From: an uncultured Prevotella sp.
GTDB lineage: Bacteria; Bacteroidota; Bacteroidia; Bacteroidales; Bacteroidaceae
Length of the DNA stretch: 64,000 nt
NCBI GenBank assembly: GCA_902798285.1
Contig: CADBVZ010000002.1
Coordinates: forward strand, 1-64,000
Direction of reading: 5' to 3'
Numbering within the stretch: the first letter of the stretch is position 1; every line of letters begins with the position of its first letter. The notes under the pieces were generated by a model. That model saw nothing but the letters and a program-made list of their open reading frames with translations. It was not told where the DNA came from and searched no databases. Below are positions 36,831 through 45,801 of the stretch, one piece after another. The position numbers and the translations under genes are program-made.

Positions 36831-38249
36831 ATGAAAAGAATGATTTTTACGGCCTGTATGGCTTTTGCCTTTTTGGCAGCATCTGCCCAGCAGAATCCCT
36901 ATATCGTGAAGACGAAGGGAGCCAAGAAGAGTGCCCAGACTCAGATGGCCGATGAGTTGGCAGCAGCTCAGCAGGAACAGGAGAACGCCCAGGATTTCCT
37001 CGGGCAGCACTTCAAGTACTACAGCCTCTGCGATTGGAAAGAGGGTATGAAGTTCATGGTCATGCCCGAGAAGTACGATCTTGTGGTGAAGACCTTTACC
37101 GATGCCGCCACCGGCAAGGAGGTGAGCAGCATGCCTCTGAAGTACAAAATCATGGTCTATAAAGGCCATCATGAGAGTAGCGACGGACATTCACGCATCG
37201 ATTTCGAGTGTCAGGACAACGGCAAGCAGTATTACTACGAAATCCCCAGCGGCTCTTTCGAGGACTATTGCTACCAGAAGACCGGTGTGCCCACGCTGGC
37301 CTACCTCGGCGATGTCGACATTGCCCGCGAGCAGCTCATGGGTAAGACCCTCTACACCAAGACCCAGTACTATCGCATCGATACCGAGTACGATGGCGAG
37401 GGTTATCAGGATGTGATGGTCGACAAGGACATGCCCGTTACGGTGATCGCCGTTGGTGTCGGCACCCGCAACTACCCCGTCAAGATCATCGTCGAGGACG
37501 AGGATGGCAATGAGTTCTTCCAGAACGTGGCTATCTCGAAGACCAATAGCGGTATGCGCGATGATGAGTTCATCATGGACGAGGCCAAGTACCTCTTCCC
37601 CAATTCCTTCGAGCTCGTCGAGGATGTCATGAACATCAACAGCTATAACTATCGTGTCTACATCGGCCGCATCATCCACACCAAGTATCCCACCAAGATG
37701 CTCAACGAGACCACCAAGAAGCTTCAGTCCATCCCCCGTCTGGCTGAATACCAGCTCGAGGCCATCAATCCTCATAAGAACGACGACAAGGCCACCGTTA
37801 AGCTGAAGAACACCACGCTGGGTACCTATTTCTATACCGACATCGTGCTCGATCAGCATAATGCCGAGAAGGAGGAGGACTACTTCGGCTATATCTTCGC
37901 TCCCGGTCCTGGTAAGAAGGTTCATACCTCCGAGGGTTCACGTGCCATGATCCGTAGCGGTCACGTAGGTATCGGCTTCTCTGAGGACGAGGTTGAGATG
38001 GCCGCCGGTGAGCCCGAGAAGATCGAGTACGGCGAGAACGGTTATTACAACTGGCTCTACCAGCGTTCTAACAATAAGATCCTGATTGTTCAGTTCAATG
38101 GTTCTAGTACAGTTGAGAAGACTACCACTCGCGATGGTAACCTCAATGCCCCCGCCCCTTCTAAGACCTCTAAGATCACTTCCAAGAAGCGCATCACCAC
38201 CAAGAAGGGTCCCCATGGCATCAAGAACGGAACCCCGATTCAGAAATAA
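36831..38249 (+). CDS. Exported protein of unknown function
   Basis: The 472-residue protein has a signal peptide (MKRMIFTACMAFAFLAASAQ) and a mostly soluble body without membrane helices. It has no catalytic motif I recognise. One segment (GIGFSEDEVEMAAGEPEKI followed by YNWLYQRSNNKILIVQF) resembles small beta domains that precede tail regions. The C-terminus is basic (SKITSKKRITTKKGPHG). Codon use is GC-richer than the flanks. It is a single-gene unit between a consensus promoter and a terminator at its stop codon. Confidence 0.75.
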   Translation: MKRMIFTACMAFAFLAASAQQNPYIVKTKGAKKSAQTQMADELAAAQQEQENAQDFLGQHFKYYSLCDWKEGMKFMVMPEKYDLVVKTFTDAATGKEVSSMPLKYKIMVYKGHHESSDGHSRIDFECQDNGKQYYYEIPSGSFEDYCYQKTGVPTLAYLGDVDIAREQLMGKTLYTKTQYYRIDTEYDGEGYQDVMVDKDMPVTVIAVGVGTRNYPVKIIVEDEDGNEFFQNVAISKTNSGMRDDEFIMDEAKYLFPNSFELVEDVMNINSYNYRVYIGRIIHTKYPTKMLNETTKKLQSIPRLAEYQLEAINPHKNDDKATVKLKNTTLGTYFYTDIVLDQHNAEKEEDYFGYIFAPGPGKKVHTSEGSRAMIRSGHVGIGFSEDEVEMAAGEPEKIEYGENGYYNWLYQRSNNKILIVQFNGSSTVEKTTTRDGNLNAPAPSKTSKITSKKRITTKKGPHGIKNGTPIQK

Positions 38250-38250
38250 A

Positions 38251-38278
38251 AAAACCGCCTTTAGGGCGGTTTTTTTTT
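38251..38278 (+). terminator. Terminator at the stop of the 36831 gene
   Basis: AAAACCGCC pairs with GGCGGTTTT across a short TTTA-type loop, followed by a long T-run, directly after the TAA. Confidence 0.9.
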
Positions 38279-38281
38279 GTG

Positions 38282-38376
38282 GTGAGAGGTGAGAAGCTAG
38301 AAGCTAGAGATATGTACCGTAGGTGTTGAGTGGCTTTGCCAACTATTCTCTCACCTCTCACCTCTAGCTTCTCACT
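38282..38376. repeat. About 100-bp composite repeat, copy 1
   Basis: GTGAGAGGTGAGAAGCTAGA repeats face CTCACCTCTCACCTCTAGCTTCTC at the other end, and the centre reads TGTACCGTAGGTG, AGTGGCTTTGC and CTATTCTC. An inverted copy lies at 51214-51316. It ends two bases before the recA stop codon. Confidence 0.85.
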
Positions 38377-38377
38377 T

Positions 38378-39397
38378 CTACTTGTCGGCAATCGCCGACA
38401 TAATCTTCGCTTCGAGTTCATCACAGAGCTCCGGGTTATCCTTCAGCAGCTCCTTCACGGCATCGCGACCCTGTGCCAACTTCGACTCACCATAGCTGAA
38501 CCACGAGCCACTCTTCTTGATGATGCCATACTCCACACCCAGATCCACAATCTCACCGATCTTCGAGATACCCTCGCCGAAGGTAATCTCAAACTCAGCC
38601 TTGCGGAAGGGAGGCGCCACCTTGTTCTTCACGATCTTCACGCGCACCTGATTACCAATCACGTTGTCGCCGTCCTTGATGCTCGTCACGCGACGTATGT
38701 CGAGTCTTACCGATGCATAGAACTTCAGGGCGTTACCACCCGTGGTGGTCTCAGGATTGCCGAACATCACACCGATCTTCTCTCTCAACTGGTTGATGAA
38801 GATACACGTGGTGTTCGTCTTCGATATGGTCGATGTCAGCTTTCTCAGAGCCTGACTCATCAGTCGGGCCTGGAGTCCCACGGCCGAGTCGCCCATGTCG
38901 CCCTCAATCTCCTTCTTCGGCGTCAGCGCGGCCACAGAGTCAATCACGATGATGTCGATGGCACTCGAGCGAATCAGCTGGTCGGCTATCTCCAGGGCCT
39001 GCTCACCGTTGTCCGGCTGCGATATGTAGAGGTTGTCAATGTCCACACCCAGCTTCTCGGCGTAGAATCTGTCGAAGGCATGCTCCGCGTCGATGAAGGC
39101 AGCTATGCCGCCCGCTTTCTGAGCCTCTGCGATGGCATGGATGGCCAGTGTGGTCTTACCGCTCGATTCCGGACCGTATATCTCAATGATTCTTCCCTTG
39201 GGGTAACCGCCCACGCCCAGTGCGGCGTTCAGACTGATCGAACCGGTAGGAATCACGTCCACGTGCTCCACCTGTTCGTCACCCATGCGCATAATCGAGC
39301 CCTTGCCGTAGTCCTTCTCAATCTTCGACATGGCCGCCTGCAGCGCCTTCAGTTTCTCCTGTTGAGGTGTCATCGCCTCATCATTTCCTTTTGCCAT
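38378..39397 (-). CDS. recA: Recombinase RecA
   Basis: The 339-residue ATPase has Walker [11 protein letters not shown] near residue 71, the signature [14 protein letters not shown] and the loop [19 protein letters not shown]. It forms filaments on single-stranded DNA for recombination and SOS induction. Length and C-terminus are normal. GAGGTGA repeats flank the gene on both sides. Confidence 0.97.
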   Translation of the reverse strand: MAKGNDEAMTPQQEKLKALQAAMSKIEKDYGKGSIMRMGDEQVEHVDVIPTGSISLNAALGVGGYPKGRIIEIYGPESSGKTTLAIHAIAEAQKAGGIAAFIDAEHAFDRFYAEKLGVDIDNLYISQPDNGEQALEIADQLIRSSAIDIIVIDSVAALTPKKEIEGDMGDSAVGLQARLMSQALRKLTSTISKTNTTCIFINQLREKIGVMFGNPETTTGGNALKFYASVRLDIRRVTSIKDGDNVIGNQVRVKIVKNKVAPPFRKAEFEITFGEGISKIGEIVDLGVEYGIIKKSGSWFSYGESKLAQGRDAVKELLKDNPELCDELEAKIMSAIADK

Positions 39398-39410
39398 AGT
39401 TTAAAATTTT

Positions 39411-39443
39411 AGAGGTGAGAGGTGAGAGGTGAGAGGTGAGAGA
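39411..39443. repeat. GAGGTGA tandem array before recA
   Basis: About four head-to-tail copies of AGAGGTG lie 14 bp upstream of the recA start codon, so they are likely in its leader. Confidence 0.8.
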
Positions 39444-39483
39444 TATGTCTCAGCATCTCACAACTTCCTCTTTTCACCTTGTG

Positions 39484-39759
39484 TTATACATTTCTTGTTG
39501 TCATTTTGTCTTCTAAGTTTCTTCTTAATCCAATGAGCATTTTTGCAACTTCCGTAATTTTCTTTTCTTCTATCGCAAGATCTTCGTTAGTTATATAGTT
39601 CAATGTTTCAGCTATTTCTAATTGACACATAACTTCCATTAATGAACCATAACTAATTTCGATAAAATGAAGACGTTCTTTTATAGAGAAACGTCCCATT
39701 CCTTCTGCGATATTCGATGGAATTGATACAGCAGCTCGTTGAATCTGGTTGGTAAGCTC
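39484..39759 (-). pseudogene. Four-helix-bundle protein, 5' half missing
   Basis: The remnant reads ELTNQIQRAAVSIPSNIAEG, then MGRFSIKERLHFIEISYG and a helical tail (71 residues from the first ATG at 39699). These segments match the middle and end of the about 120-residue four-helix-bundle proteins related to the 23S rRNA intervening-sequence protein. The frame continues upstream of the ATG to about 39759, where the homology stops abruptly at a CTCTCACCTCTAGCTTCTCA repeat and a stop codon appears in frame. Loss of the start by repeat insertion or deletion is the simplest reading. Confidence 0.75.
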
Positions 39760-39787
39760 TCACCTCTAGCTTCTCACCTCTCACCTC
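39760..39787. repeat. CTCACCTC/TAGCTTCTCAC repeat at the pseudogene break
   Basis: The repeat joins the broken four-helix-bundle frame and the end of the dehydrogenase gene; it belongs to the family at 38282 and 51214. Confidence 0.8.
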
Positions 39788-41083
39788 TTACAATTCGATA
39801 TCAATATCGAATTGTTCCTCCCACGGCAAGCCTTGCGCATTGAGCTGCTCCATGAACGGATCGGGATCGAACTCCTCCACGTTATGCACACCCGGCTTGC
39901 GCCAGATGCCCTTGCAGAACATCATTGCACCGATCATCGCTGGCACACCCGTGGTGTAGCTCACACCCTGCATGCCCGTCTCCTCATACGCGGCGCGGTG
40001 GCTGCAGTTGTTATACACGTAGTACGTATGCTCCTTGCCGTCGTTGCCTATACCGCGTATGCGACAACCTATGCTCGTCTGGCCCTCGTAGTTCTCGCCC
40101 AGATCCTGCGGGTTCGGCAATACCGCCTTCAGGAACTGCAGTGGTACTATCTTCACCTTGGCCACGCCGCTGCCATCGGCTAGCGGAGCCTCGTACTCCA
40201 CTTCGTCTATCCTGCTCATGCCGATATTCTGAATCACCTCCAGATGCTTCAGATACTGCTGTCCGAATGTCATCCAGAAGCGGGCGCGCTTAATCGTGGG
40301 GTAGTTAATCACCAAGCTCTCTATCTCCTCGTGGTGCAGCAAGTAGCTGTCCCTCGGGCCGATGTTCGGGTAAGTCAGGTCCTTGTGAATCTCCAGCGGC
40401 TCCGTCTCCACCCATTGTCCGTTCTCCCAGTAGAGTCCCTTCTGCGTAATCTCGCGGATATTGATCTCCGGGTTGAAGTTCGTGGCAAACGCCTTGTGGT
40501 GGTCGCCCGCGTTACAGTCCACGATGTCCAGATACTGAATCTCCTTGAAGTGGTGCTTGGCGGCATAGGCCGTGTAGATGCTCGTCACGCCCGGGTCGAA
40601 TCCGCAACCCAGTATGGCCGTCAGCCCCGCCTTCTCGAAACGCTCGCGGTAGGCCCACTGCCATGAGTACTCAAAGTGCGCCTCGTCCTTCGGCTCATAG
40701 TTGGCCGTGTCCAGATAGCTGCATCCGCACGCCAGACAAGCGTCCATGATGGTCAGGTCCTGATAAGGCAGCGCCAGATTGATCACCAGCTCCGGCTTGT
40801 AGTCGTTAAAGAGCGCCTTCAGCTGCTCCACATCGTCCGCATCCACCTGGGCGGTCTTTATTTTTAGAGGTGAGTGGATTCCCGCTGACGCGCCTACCCG
40901 TAGCCTTTGAGTGGTGAGTGGTGAGAGATTACTCTTAGCCTCTATTGCCTTCACTATTGCATCACATTTTGCTTTGCGTCGCGATGCAATCATAAACTCC
41001 GTAAACACGTCAGCGTTCTGCGCTATCTTAAACGCAGCCACGGTGGCCACGCCACCCGCTCCAATCATCAATACCCTTGCCAT
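39788..41083 (-). CDS. Saccharopine-dehydrogenase-type protein, probably carboxynorspermidine synthase
   Basis: The 431-residue oxidoreductase has the NAD(P)-binding start MARVLMIGAGGVATVAAFKI and later CGFDPGVTSIYTAYA, as in carboxyspermidine/carboxynorspermidine dehydrogenases that condense a diamine with aspartate semialdehyde. Bacteroidetes usually carry this enzyme for polyamine synthesis; the decarboxylase partner is not in the window, so the role is inferred. About 24 residues after residue 49 (SNLSPLTTQRLRVGASAGIH, then SPLK) do not fit the family and are encoded by repeat copy B at 40864-40933. The enzyme seems otherwise complete. Confidence 0.8.
   Translation of the reverse strand: MARVLMIGAGGVATVAAFKIAQNADVFTEFMIASRRKAKCDAIVKAIEAKSNLSPLTTQRLRVGASAGIHSPLKIKTAQVDADDVEQLKALFNDYKPELVINLALPYQDLTIMDACLACGCSYLDTANYEPKDEAHFEYSWQWAYRERFEKAGLTAILGCGFDPGVTSIYTAYAAKHHFKEIQYLDIVDCNAGDHHKAFATNFNPEINIREITQKGLYWENGQWVETEPLEIHKDLTYPNIGPRDSYLLHHEEIESLVINYPTIKRARFWMTFGQQYLKHLEVIQNIGMSRIDEVEYEAPLADGSGVAKVKIVPLQFLKAVLPNPQDLGENYEGQTSIGCRIRGIGNDGKEHTYYVYNNCSHRAAYEETGMQGVSYTTGVPAMIGAMMFCKGIWRKPGVHNVEEFDPDPFMEQLNAQGLPWEEQFDIDIEL
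40864..40933. repeat. 70-bp repeat element, copy B, in frame inside a gene
   Basis: Same unit as copy A (36582) and copy C (63600). With two flanking bases it adds 24 codons to the dehydrogenase gene without a stop or frameshift. Confidence 0.85.
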
Positions 41084-41088
41084 AATAT

Positions 41089-41233
41089 TTCAATTTTCAA
41101 TTTTCAATTTTCAATTTTGATTCGTTTATCTCGCTATTCTCTCGCTCGGCTTTGCCGCTTGGCTTGTCCAAGAACTTCTCACCATTCCCGAGCAAAGCTC
41201 GCCTACCCGTAGCCTTTCTCACCTCTCACCTCT
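41089..41233. repeat. Composite repeat block before the DUF6621-like gene end
   Basis: CAATTTTCAATTTTCAATTTT is followed by a 34-bp unit (CTCGCTCGGCTTTGCCGCTT at 41141, second copy inverted at 47705-47738 inside rhaB), then GCCTACCCGTAGCC and CTCACCTCTCACCTCT. The end of the block enters the DUF6621-like gene and supplies its last codons and stop. Confidence 0.85.
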
Positions 41234-41872
41234 GGGATTCAGCTCTTCCGAGCTGATCCCCAGCGCCGCCATGAGCGAATACCCCAAGATTTCCTGCTTG
41301 AAGTTTCCCCCCGGCATGGGCTGCATCGCCAGCACCGTCATGCGCTTCTCGTCATCGTCCACGCGGTTCAGTGCCTCGCGTACCTTATTATATATATAGT
41401 CGTTTTCCGCATCCGGAATCACGATCACGCGTTTCACGTCCTTCTGCCCCGTCACCAGCTTCAGAGCGTCTATCAGGTAGTCCTCGCCGCCCGGAATGGG
41501 CTCTATGGGGTAGGCGCCAATCTCAAACTCGCCCAGTTGGTCCTTGAAGGCCTTGCCGTTCAGCTCCTCATACACCCCCGGCTCAAAGTTCTCCATCGCC
41601 GTCTTCTCCTTCTTGTGCACCAGCACCACCAGGGTCGATTGCGTCTTGCTCCCTGCCCCCTGCTCCTTGCTCCCCAAGGAATCCTTCGGCGGCCTTACGC
41701 CCCCGTCTAGCGCCACGCATACTATCCACTTCGCCATGTCGGCCTTGGGAATCCTGCGTCCTATCATCCTTTCGAAGTTCACCGTGAGGTTAAACGCCAC
41801 TTTGTCCACGTAGTCGGCATCCACCAGAATCACGTTTTCACTCCATTTCGTATCTTGTATTTTGTTGTTCAT
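41219..41872 (-). CDS. DUF6621-like protein
   Basis: The 217-residue product begins WSENVILVDADYVDKVAFNL and continues with FERMIGRRIPKADMAKW, GKAFKDQLGEFEIGAYPIE and KRVIVIPDAENDYIYNKV, which I recall from a Bacteroidales family (DUF6621) of unknown function. No signal peptide or membrane helix is seen. Two parts look foreign: SLGSKEQGAGSKTQS near residue 70, coded by a GGAGCAAGGAGCAGGGGGCA-type repeat, and the last residues NPRGER, coded by a GAGGTGAG repeat that also gives the stop. The native end may therefore have been lost. Confidence 0.65.
   Translation of the reverse strand: MNNKIQDTKWSENVILVDADYVDKVAFNLTVNFERMIGRRIPKADMAKWIVCVALDGGVRPPKDSLGSKEQGAGSKTQSTLVVLVHKKEKTAMENFEPGVYEELNGKAFKDQLGEFEIGAYPIEPIPGGEDYLIDALKLVTGQKDVKRVIVIPDAENDYIYNKVREALNRVDDDEKRMTVLAMQPMPGGNFKQEILGYSLMAALGISSEELNPRGER
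41645..41692. repeat. GGAGCAAGGAGCAGGG repeat inside the DUF6621-like gene
   Basis: Purine-rich GAGCAAGGAGCAG units on the coding strand give SKEQGAGSK in an otherwise conserved protein. Confidence 0.6.
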
Positions 41873-41984
41873 CTCTGAGGTGCAAATTTACGAAGAATTT
41901 CCATAATCCCAAAACATTTTCGATGGAAATCATAAATTAAAGTCGAAAAATCAAAAATTATGGTCTCTTGTCGTGAAATCGTCT

Positions 41985-41992
41985 TATATTTG
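41985..41992 (+). promoter_or_regulatory. -7 box for rhaD
   Basis: TATATTTG fits TAnnTTTG and lies 37 bp before the rhaD ATG. The upstream element is not at the usual spacing, which may mean an activator is needed. Confidence 0.55.
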
Positions 41993-42029
41993 CAGCAGAA
42001 TTAAAACAATAGTTCAATTTATCAGAAAG

Positions 42030-42836
42030 ATGAGTATTTTAGATAATCATGCCGCCCTCCAGTCCGAGGTGTTGAAGATAGCCGAGGTAGCCGGTTACCT
42101 CTGGCAGAACGGCTGGGCCGAGCGTAATGGCGGCAATATCACCGTTAATGTCACCGATCTTGTCGACGATGCCATCCGGGCCCTTCCCGCCATCAGCGAT
42201 CCCATTCAGATTGGTGTCACTCTGCCCGCCCTCGCTGGTAGCTATTTCTATTGCAAGGGCACGGGCCGCCGCATGCGCGATCTCGCCCGCCTTCCCATGG
42301 CCAATGGCTCCATCATCCGCATTCTCCCCGATTGCGCCTCGTATGTCATCATCGCCGATGAGCCCGTCATGCCCACCAGCGAGCTTCCCAGCCATCTTAC
42401 GGTCCATGCCTCTCTGATTGAGCAGGGCAGCCCCTATCGCGCCACGGTCCACACCCATCCCATCGAGCTGGTGGCCATGAGCCATTCCAAGAAGTTCCTC
42501 GGCAAGGACGTGCTCACCCATATTCTCTGGAGTATGATCCCCGAGACCAAGGCCTTCTGTCCGCTCGGTCTGGGCATCGTGCCTTATCAGCTCCCCGGCT
42601 CCAAGGCCCTGGCCGATGCCACGCTGAAGGAGTTAGATGATTACGATGTCGTCATGTGGGAGAAGCACGGTGTCTTCGCCAAGGGTCTCGACGTGATGGA
42701 TGCCTTCGATCAGATCGATGTGCTCTCCAAGGCCGCCAAGATCTACATCAATGCCCGCGCCATGGGTTTCGAGCCCGACGGCATGAGCGATGCTCAGCTC
42801 GCCGAGATGACCGAGGCCTTCCATCTCCCCAAGTAG
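42030..42836 (+). CDS. rhaD: Rhamnulose-1-phosphate aldolase
   Basis: The 268-residue class II aldolase splits L-rhamnulose-1-phosphate into dihydroxyacetone phosphate and L-lactaldehyde. Metal-binding and catalytic parts are WAERNGGNITVNVTD, VHTHPIELVAMSH (two metal His) and WEKHGVFAKGLDVMDAFD (third His). The start MSILDNHAAL is chosen since the preceding frame crosses the promoter. rhaBAT lie 1.9 kb away on the other strand. Confidence 0.93.
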   Translation: MSILDNHAALQSEVLKIAEVAGYLWQNGWAERNGGNITVNVTDLVDDAIRALPAISDPIQIGVTLPALAGSYFYCKGTGRRMRDLARLPMANGSIIRILPDCASYVIIADEPVMPTSELPSHLTVHASLIEQGSPYRATVHTHPIELVAMSHSKKFLGKDVLTHILWSMIPETKAFCPLGLGIVPYQLPGSKALADATLKELDDYDVVMWEKHGVFAKGLDVMDAFDQIDVLSKAAKIYINARAMGFEPDGMSDAQLAEMTEAFHLPK

Positions 42837-42950
42837 TAGGACACACACAATTCGTTAAATATATAAATAAATAGTTTCGGTAAATGAGTTAATATGCGTT
42901 AAACACAAAAAGCAAACTACTAACGGCATATAGATTATGTTAGTTCAGAT

Positions 42951-42985
42951 AACTCCCCCACGCGCGAGCGCCGGGGAGTTTTCTT
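42951..42985 (+). terminator. Terminator downstream of rhaD
   Basis: AACTCCCC at 42951-42958 pairs with GGGGAGTT at 42973-42980, then TTCTTTTA. Confidence 0.8.
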
Positions 42986-43101
42986 TTACGCTATATTTAT
43001 GGTTATTGTTGGAAAGGATTATCTTTTGTTGGGTAATAGATAGTCCATTGACGGTTCCCGCTACCTATAGGCAGGGACTTTAAACGGTAGTTTCTATCGA
43101 T

Positions 43102-43160
43102 CGCCTATACTCAAACGATTGTTTGCCTATACCCAAACGATCATTCGCCTATACTCAAAT
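43102..43160. repeat. 22-bp tandem repeat, 2.7 copies
   Basis: Units begin at 43102, 43124 and 43146 with (C/T)GCCTATAC(T/C)CAAACGAT; the third is truncated. There is no spacer, so it is not a CRISPR array. It could be a protein-binding site cluster or a slippage tract. Confidence 0.8.
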
Positions 43161-43300
43161 TTCAACGTTAAAATTACGGATGGGCAATGTTGTGGCATAG
43201 TATCGGCATGGTTTAGAATAAACATAGCCGCACTCAATATATTGATAATCAATCAAATATAAGATCTGCCGGCACAGTCGGCATAGTTTTGATATGTTAT

Positions 43301-43324
43301 CCCCGACGCTGTGAAGCGCCGGGG
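43301..43324. terminator. GC-rich hairpin near the end of the fimbrillin-like gene
   Basis: CCCCGACGC pairs with GCGCCGGGG around TGTGAA. The T-rich tract is on the plus strand only, so termination of the minus-strand gene is uncertain. Confidence 0.5.
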
Positions 43325-43341
43325 TGTTTTGTTGTTGCAAG

Positions 43342-44637
43342 TTATTGTATTGTAATGGTTGTAACGGGGCGAAGAAATATGGATTTATCATAGTTTGCAA
43401 AATCCTTTGAAAGCTCTAATGAAGATATAGAGAGTGCACTATAATAGATCTCATCATTATATGTCACGTAATATTTACTACCATTTAGTTTGTTCTCGAT
43501 TTCTGTCGAATTAATAATCTTGTAGTTCTTCGCAATGTACTCGGCCTCTTCACGATTCATTAATCTCCAACTTGTAGAGATACTTTGTTCCCATGTGGAA
43601 AGTTTTTTATTTATTCTGCTGGCGAGTGTAACTTGATCGACATTGGAGTGGTCAATATTATCTGTCTGGCTTGGCGAGAGCAACGTAACATTATTCTCAT
43701 CAACTGCCAAGACATAGCATCCTTGATAGATTTCTCCAACTTTTGGAACGCTTGCAGCAGGTGTTTCTTGTTCGTTGGTTCCTTCACCGAAGTTGAAATC
43801 GATAGCCTTTTCTTCTTCCCAGGTGGCACCGGTGATAGTTCCTGTGAGCGTTACTTCTGTCGGGGTAGTCACGGTGGCAGGTTTGTAAGTACCCTCGATG
43901 TTGATCTTATGGTTGGCAGTCATCTCTGTCGCACAGTTATACGAGAAAGAGGTGTTGTCGATGGTAATGGTAATCGTGGGCTTGTTGACAGAAGGTAACA
44001 GATAGTTATTCTCTGATGTCATTTTCCAAGTGGTTCCATCATCTTGTTTGGCCAGACTAATGGTGGCTCCTCCTTTTTCGCCCTGATAGCTGCCGTCAAG
44101 ACAAATTGACTCTCTCAACGGGGCAATCTTAACACTTACAGCACCAGTGCCGGCGGGAACATCCTTAATGACGAGACTCTTTATCAGCATCACCTTTCTG
44201 TTGAGTCCTATGGTAAGGTTGTTGGTTCCGTTGGCTGATAGACTGACGGTAGATTGCCCGGCCATCAGATCGCCCAGTTGTTGTCCACTTTGTAAGGAGA
44301 TGACTGATGTTGCAGAGGCCTCCTCCTGAGATGGCAGCACGTAACGAGTGGCATCGGCTCCTCCCAGACCATAGACACTATAGGTGCCTTCAGGGAGCTT
44401 TACTGACAACTGATTGCTGGCATCTTCCAGAATCTGCATGTTCTTACACTTCCCGTCATCACCAAACACATAGAGTCTGACGGGATATGCTACAACGGCT
44501 TCTTCTCCTGAACGTGTCATCACCTTCAGCATGCTGTTGGGCTCGGGCTCTGGATCGTTAATCACTTCCTGGGCACACGAACCCAGGGTTAAAAGTCCGC
44601 ACATAGCGGCACTGTAGAATTTTATTATCTTTTTCAT
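43342..44637 (-). CDS. Fimbrillin-like lipoprotein (FimB/Mfa2-like)
   Basis: The 431-residue protein has a lipoprotein signal (MCGLLTLGSCAQE) and the first-domain pattern of Bacteroidales fimbrial proteins: VRLYVFGDDGKCKNMQ, VKLPEGTYSVYGLGG and later NLTIGLNRKVMLIKSLVI. The second half (GCYVLAVDENNVTLLSPS, WRLMNREEAEYIAKNY, SIFLRPVTTITIQ) looks like a tip or FISUMP-like domain. It is probably surface exposed, as anchor or adhesin; no other fimbrial genes are nearby. It interrupts the rhamnose gene group. The start MKKIIKF is chosen because earlier codons cross the leader. Confidence 0.7.
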   Translation of the reverse strand: MKKIIKFYSAAMCGLLTLGSCAQEVINDPEPEPNSMLKVMTRSGEEAVVAYPVRLYVFGDDGKCKNMQILEDASNQLSVKLPEGTYSVYGLGGADATRYVLPSQEEASATSVISLQSGQQLGDLMAGQSTVSLSANGTNNLTIGLNRKVMLIKSLVIKDVPAGTGAVSVKIAPLRESICLDGSYQGEKGGATISLAKQDDGTTWKMTSENNYLLPSVNKPTITITIDNTSFSYNCATEMTANHKINIEGTYKPATVTTPTEVTLTGTITGATWEEEKAIDFNFGEGTNEQETPAASVPKVGEIYQGCYVLAVDENNVTLLSPSQTDNIDHSNVDQVTLASRINKKLSTWEQSISTSWRLMNREEAEYIAKNYKIINSTEIENKLNGSKYYVTYNDEIYYSALSISSLELSKDFANYDKSIFLRPVTTITIQ

Positions 44638-44688
44638 ATAATAGTTAATGTTTTGGTTTCTCCTAGCATAGCTAAGGATAACTTGATG

Positions 44689-44696
44689 CAAAGGTA
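44689..44696 (-). promoter_or_regulatory. -7 box of the fimbrillin-like gene
   Basis: The minus strand reads TACCTTTG, 51 bp before the ATG at 44637. Confidence 0.55.
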
Positions 44697-44766
44697 CAAT
44701 AAAAATATCGGAACCTTGTGAGAGATCCCGATATTTTAATCTTATTTTAACTTTCAGCCGCTGTTT

Positions 44767-45801
44767 TTAGATCATCTGCGGGAGGAAGCAGGAGATGATG
44801 AGAACGATGATGCCGGCGATGAGGACGGCAATGGTCTTCTGGGAACAGCCCTTCCACTCCTTGAGGATAATGCCCCAGACATTGGAGAACACCACATTGA
44901 GGGCCATGAGGATGCAGAACGACAGCGTGGTGAGCGTGGGGCTATCGGTGAGGAAGCCCTTGCCCAGCGAGAGGCCGAAGAACTGACTGTACCACAGGGC
45001 ACCGGCCAAGAGGCAGAACAGCAGATTGTTGGCCCAGACATGGCCCTTGAGGTAATCGCCCCAAGTATGGTTGCGCTGATTCTGGAAGAGACAGTAAACG
45101 GCATTGGTGACGAAACCGCCGAGCGTGACGAGCATGGTAGCGGGGAGGGTGCGGAACATGGGGTCGGTGAGATAGCCGAAATGGATGTCTTTACCGAACT
45201 CGAGACCGACATTGAAACAGCCACTCATGAAACCGGCGAGCAGGGCAATGGCGAGGCCACGGGGGAAGTTGAAGTCCTTCACGGCTTCGCGCTGCTCCTC
45301 CTCGGAGAGCGACTGGGCCTTGAGAAGACCGGCATAACCGATGATGCCGATGCCCAGGAGGGTGACGGCCACGCCAAGGAACACGGCAAACGTGAGCGAG
45401 GAGAGGGCATCGAGCTCGGGGAAGAACACATTGAGCAGCACGGGGCCGAGGATGGTGCCCAGACCGGCACAGGTGCCGAGGGCGATGCTCTGGCCGAGGG
45501 CCACTCCGAGGTAACGCATGGAGAGGCCGAACGTGAGGCCGCCCACGCCCCAGAGGACGCCGAAGAGGATGGTCATCCAGATATTGAACGACTGATCGGC
45601 GCTGAACAACTCGCAGAGGCTATGACCCGCGGGCACGGCGAGCAGGGCGCCGAGCACGGGGAGCACCAGCCAGGCGAAGACGCCCTGAACGAGCCAGTAG
45701 CTCTCCCAAGACCACTGCTTGATCTTGTTGATGGGGACGTAGCAACTACTCTGGCAGAAGGCGCCCACCGCTATTATTAAGAGGCCGATGATAATTTCCA
45801 T
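44767..45801 (-). CDS. rhaT: L-rhamnose/proton symporter
   Basis: The 344-residue inner-membrane protein has about ten helices and RhaT family segments QSSCYVPINKIKQWSWESYW near the N-terminus and GLTFGLSMRYLGVALGQSIA near residue 90. It imports L-rhamnose with a proton. It is the last gene of a minus-strand rhaB-rhaA-rhaT operon, 27 bp after rhaA; that gap is an ATTGAAAATTGAAGATTGAAAA repeat. Confidence 0.93.
   Translation of the reverse strand: MEIIIGLLIIAVGAFCQSSCYVPINKIKQWSWESYWLVQGVFAWLVLPVLGALLAVPAGHSLCELFSADQSFNIWMTILFGVLWGVGGLTFGLSMRYLGVALGQSIALGTCAGLGTILGPVLLNVFFPELDALSSLTFAVFLGVAVTLLGIGIIGYAGLLKAQSLSEEEQREAVKDFNFPRGLAIALLAGFMSGCFNVGLEFGKDIHFGYLTDPMFRTLPATMLVTLGGFVTNAVYCLFQNQRNHTWGDYLKGHVWANNLLFCLLAGALWYSQFFGLSLGKGFLTDSPTLTTLSFCILMALNVVFSNVWGIILKEWKGCSQKTIAVLIAGIIVLIISCFLPQMI

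Larger units (their letters stand above)
42837..43341. other. Intergenic region after rhaD
   Basis: It holds a terminator (42951-42985), a 22-bp tandem repeat (43102-43160) and a GC-rich hairpin (43301-43324). No gene was seen. Confidence 0.6.

Noticed and set aside
38330..39412. 360-codon plus-strand frame antisense to recA
   Set aside because: recA on the minus strand is unmistakable; the antisense product has no domain and begins in a repeat.
43102..43160. Possible CRISPR array
   Set aside because: Units are directly adjacent without unique spacers, only 2.7 copies, and no cas gene is nearby.
45040..45780. 246-codon plus-strand frame antisense to rhaT
   Set aside because: Highly acidic low-complexity product (Glu/Gly/His/Ala) caused by the hydrophobic codons of the opposite strand.
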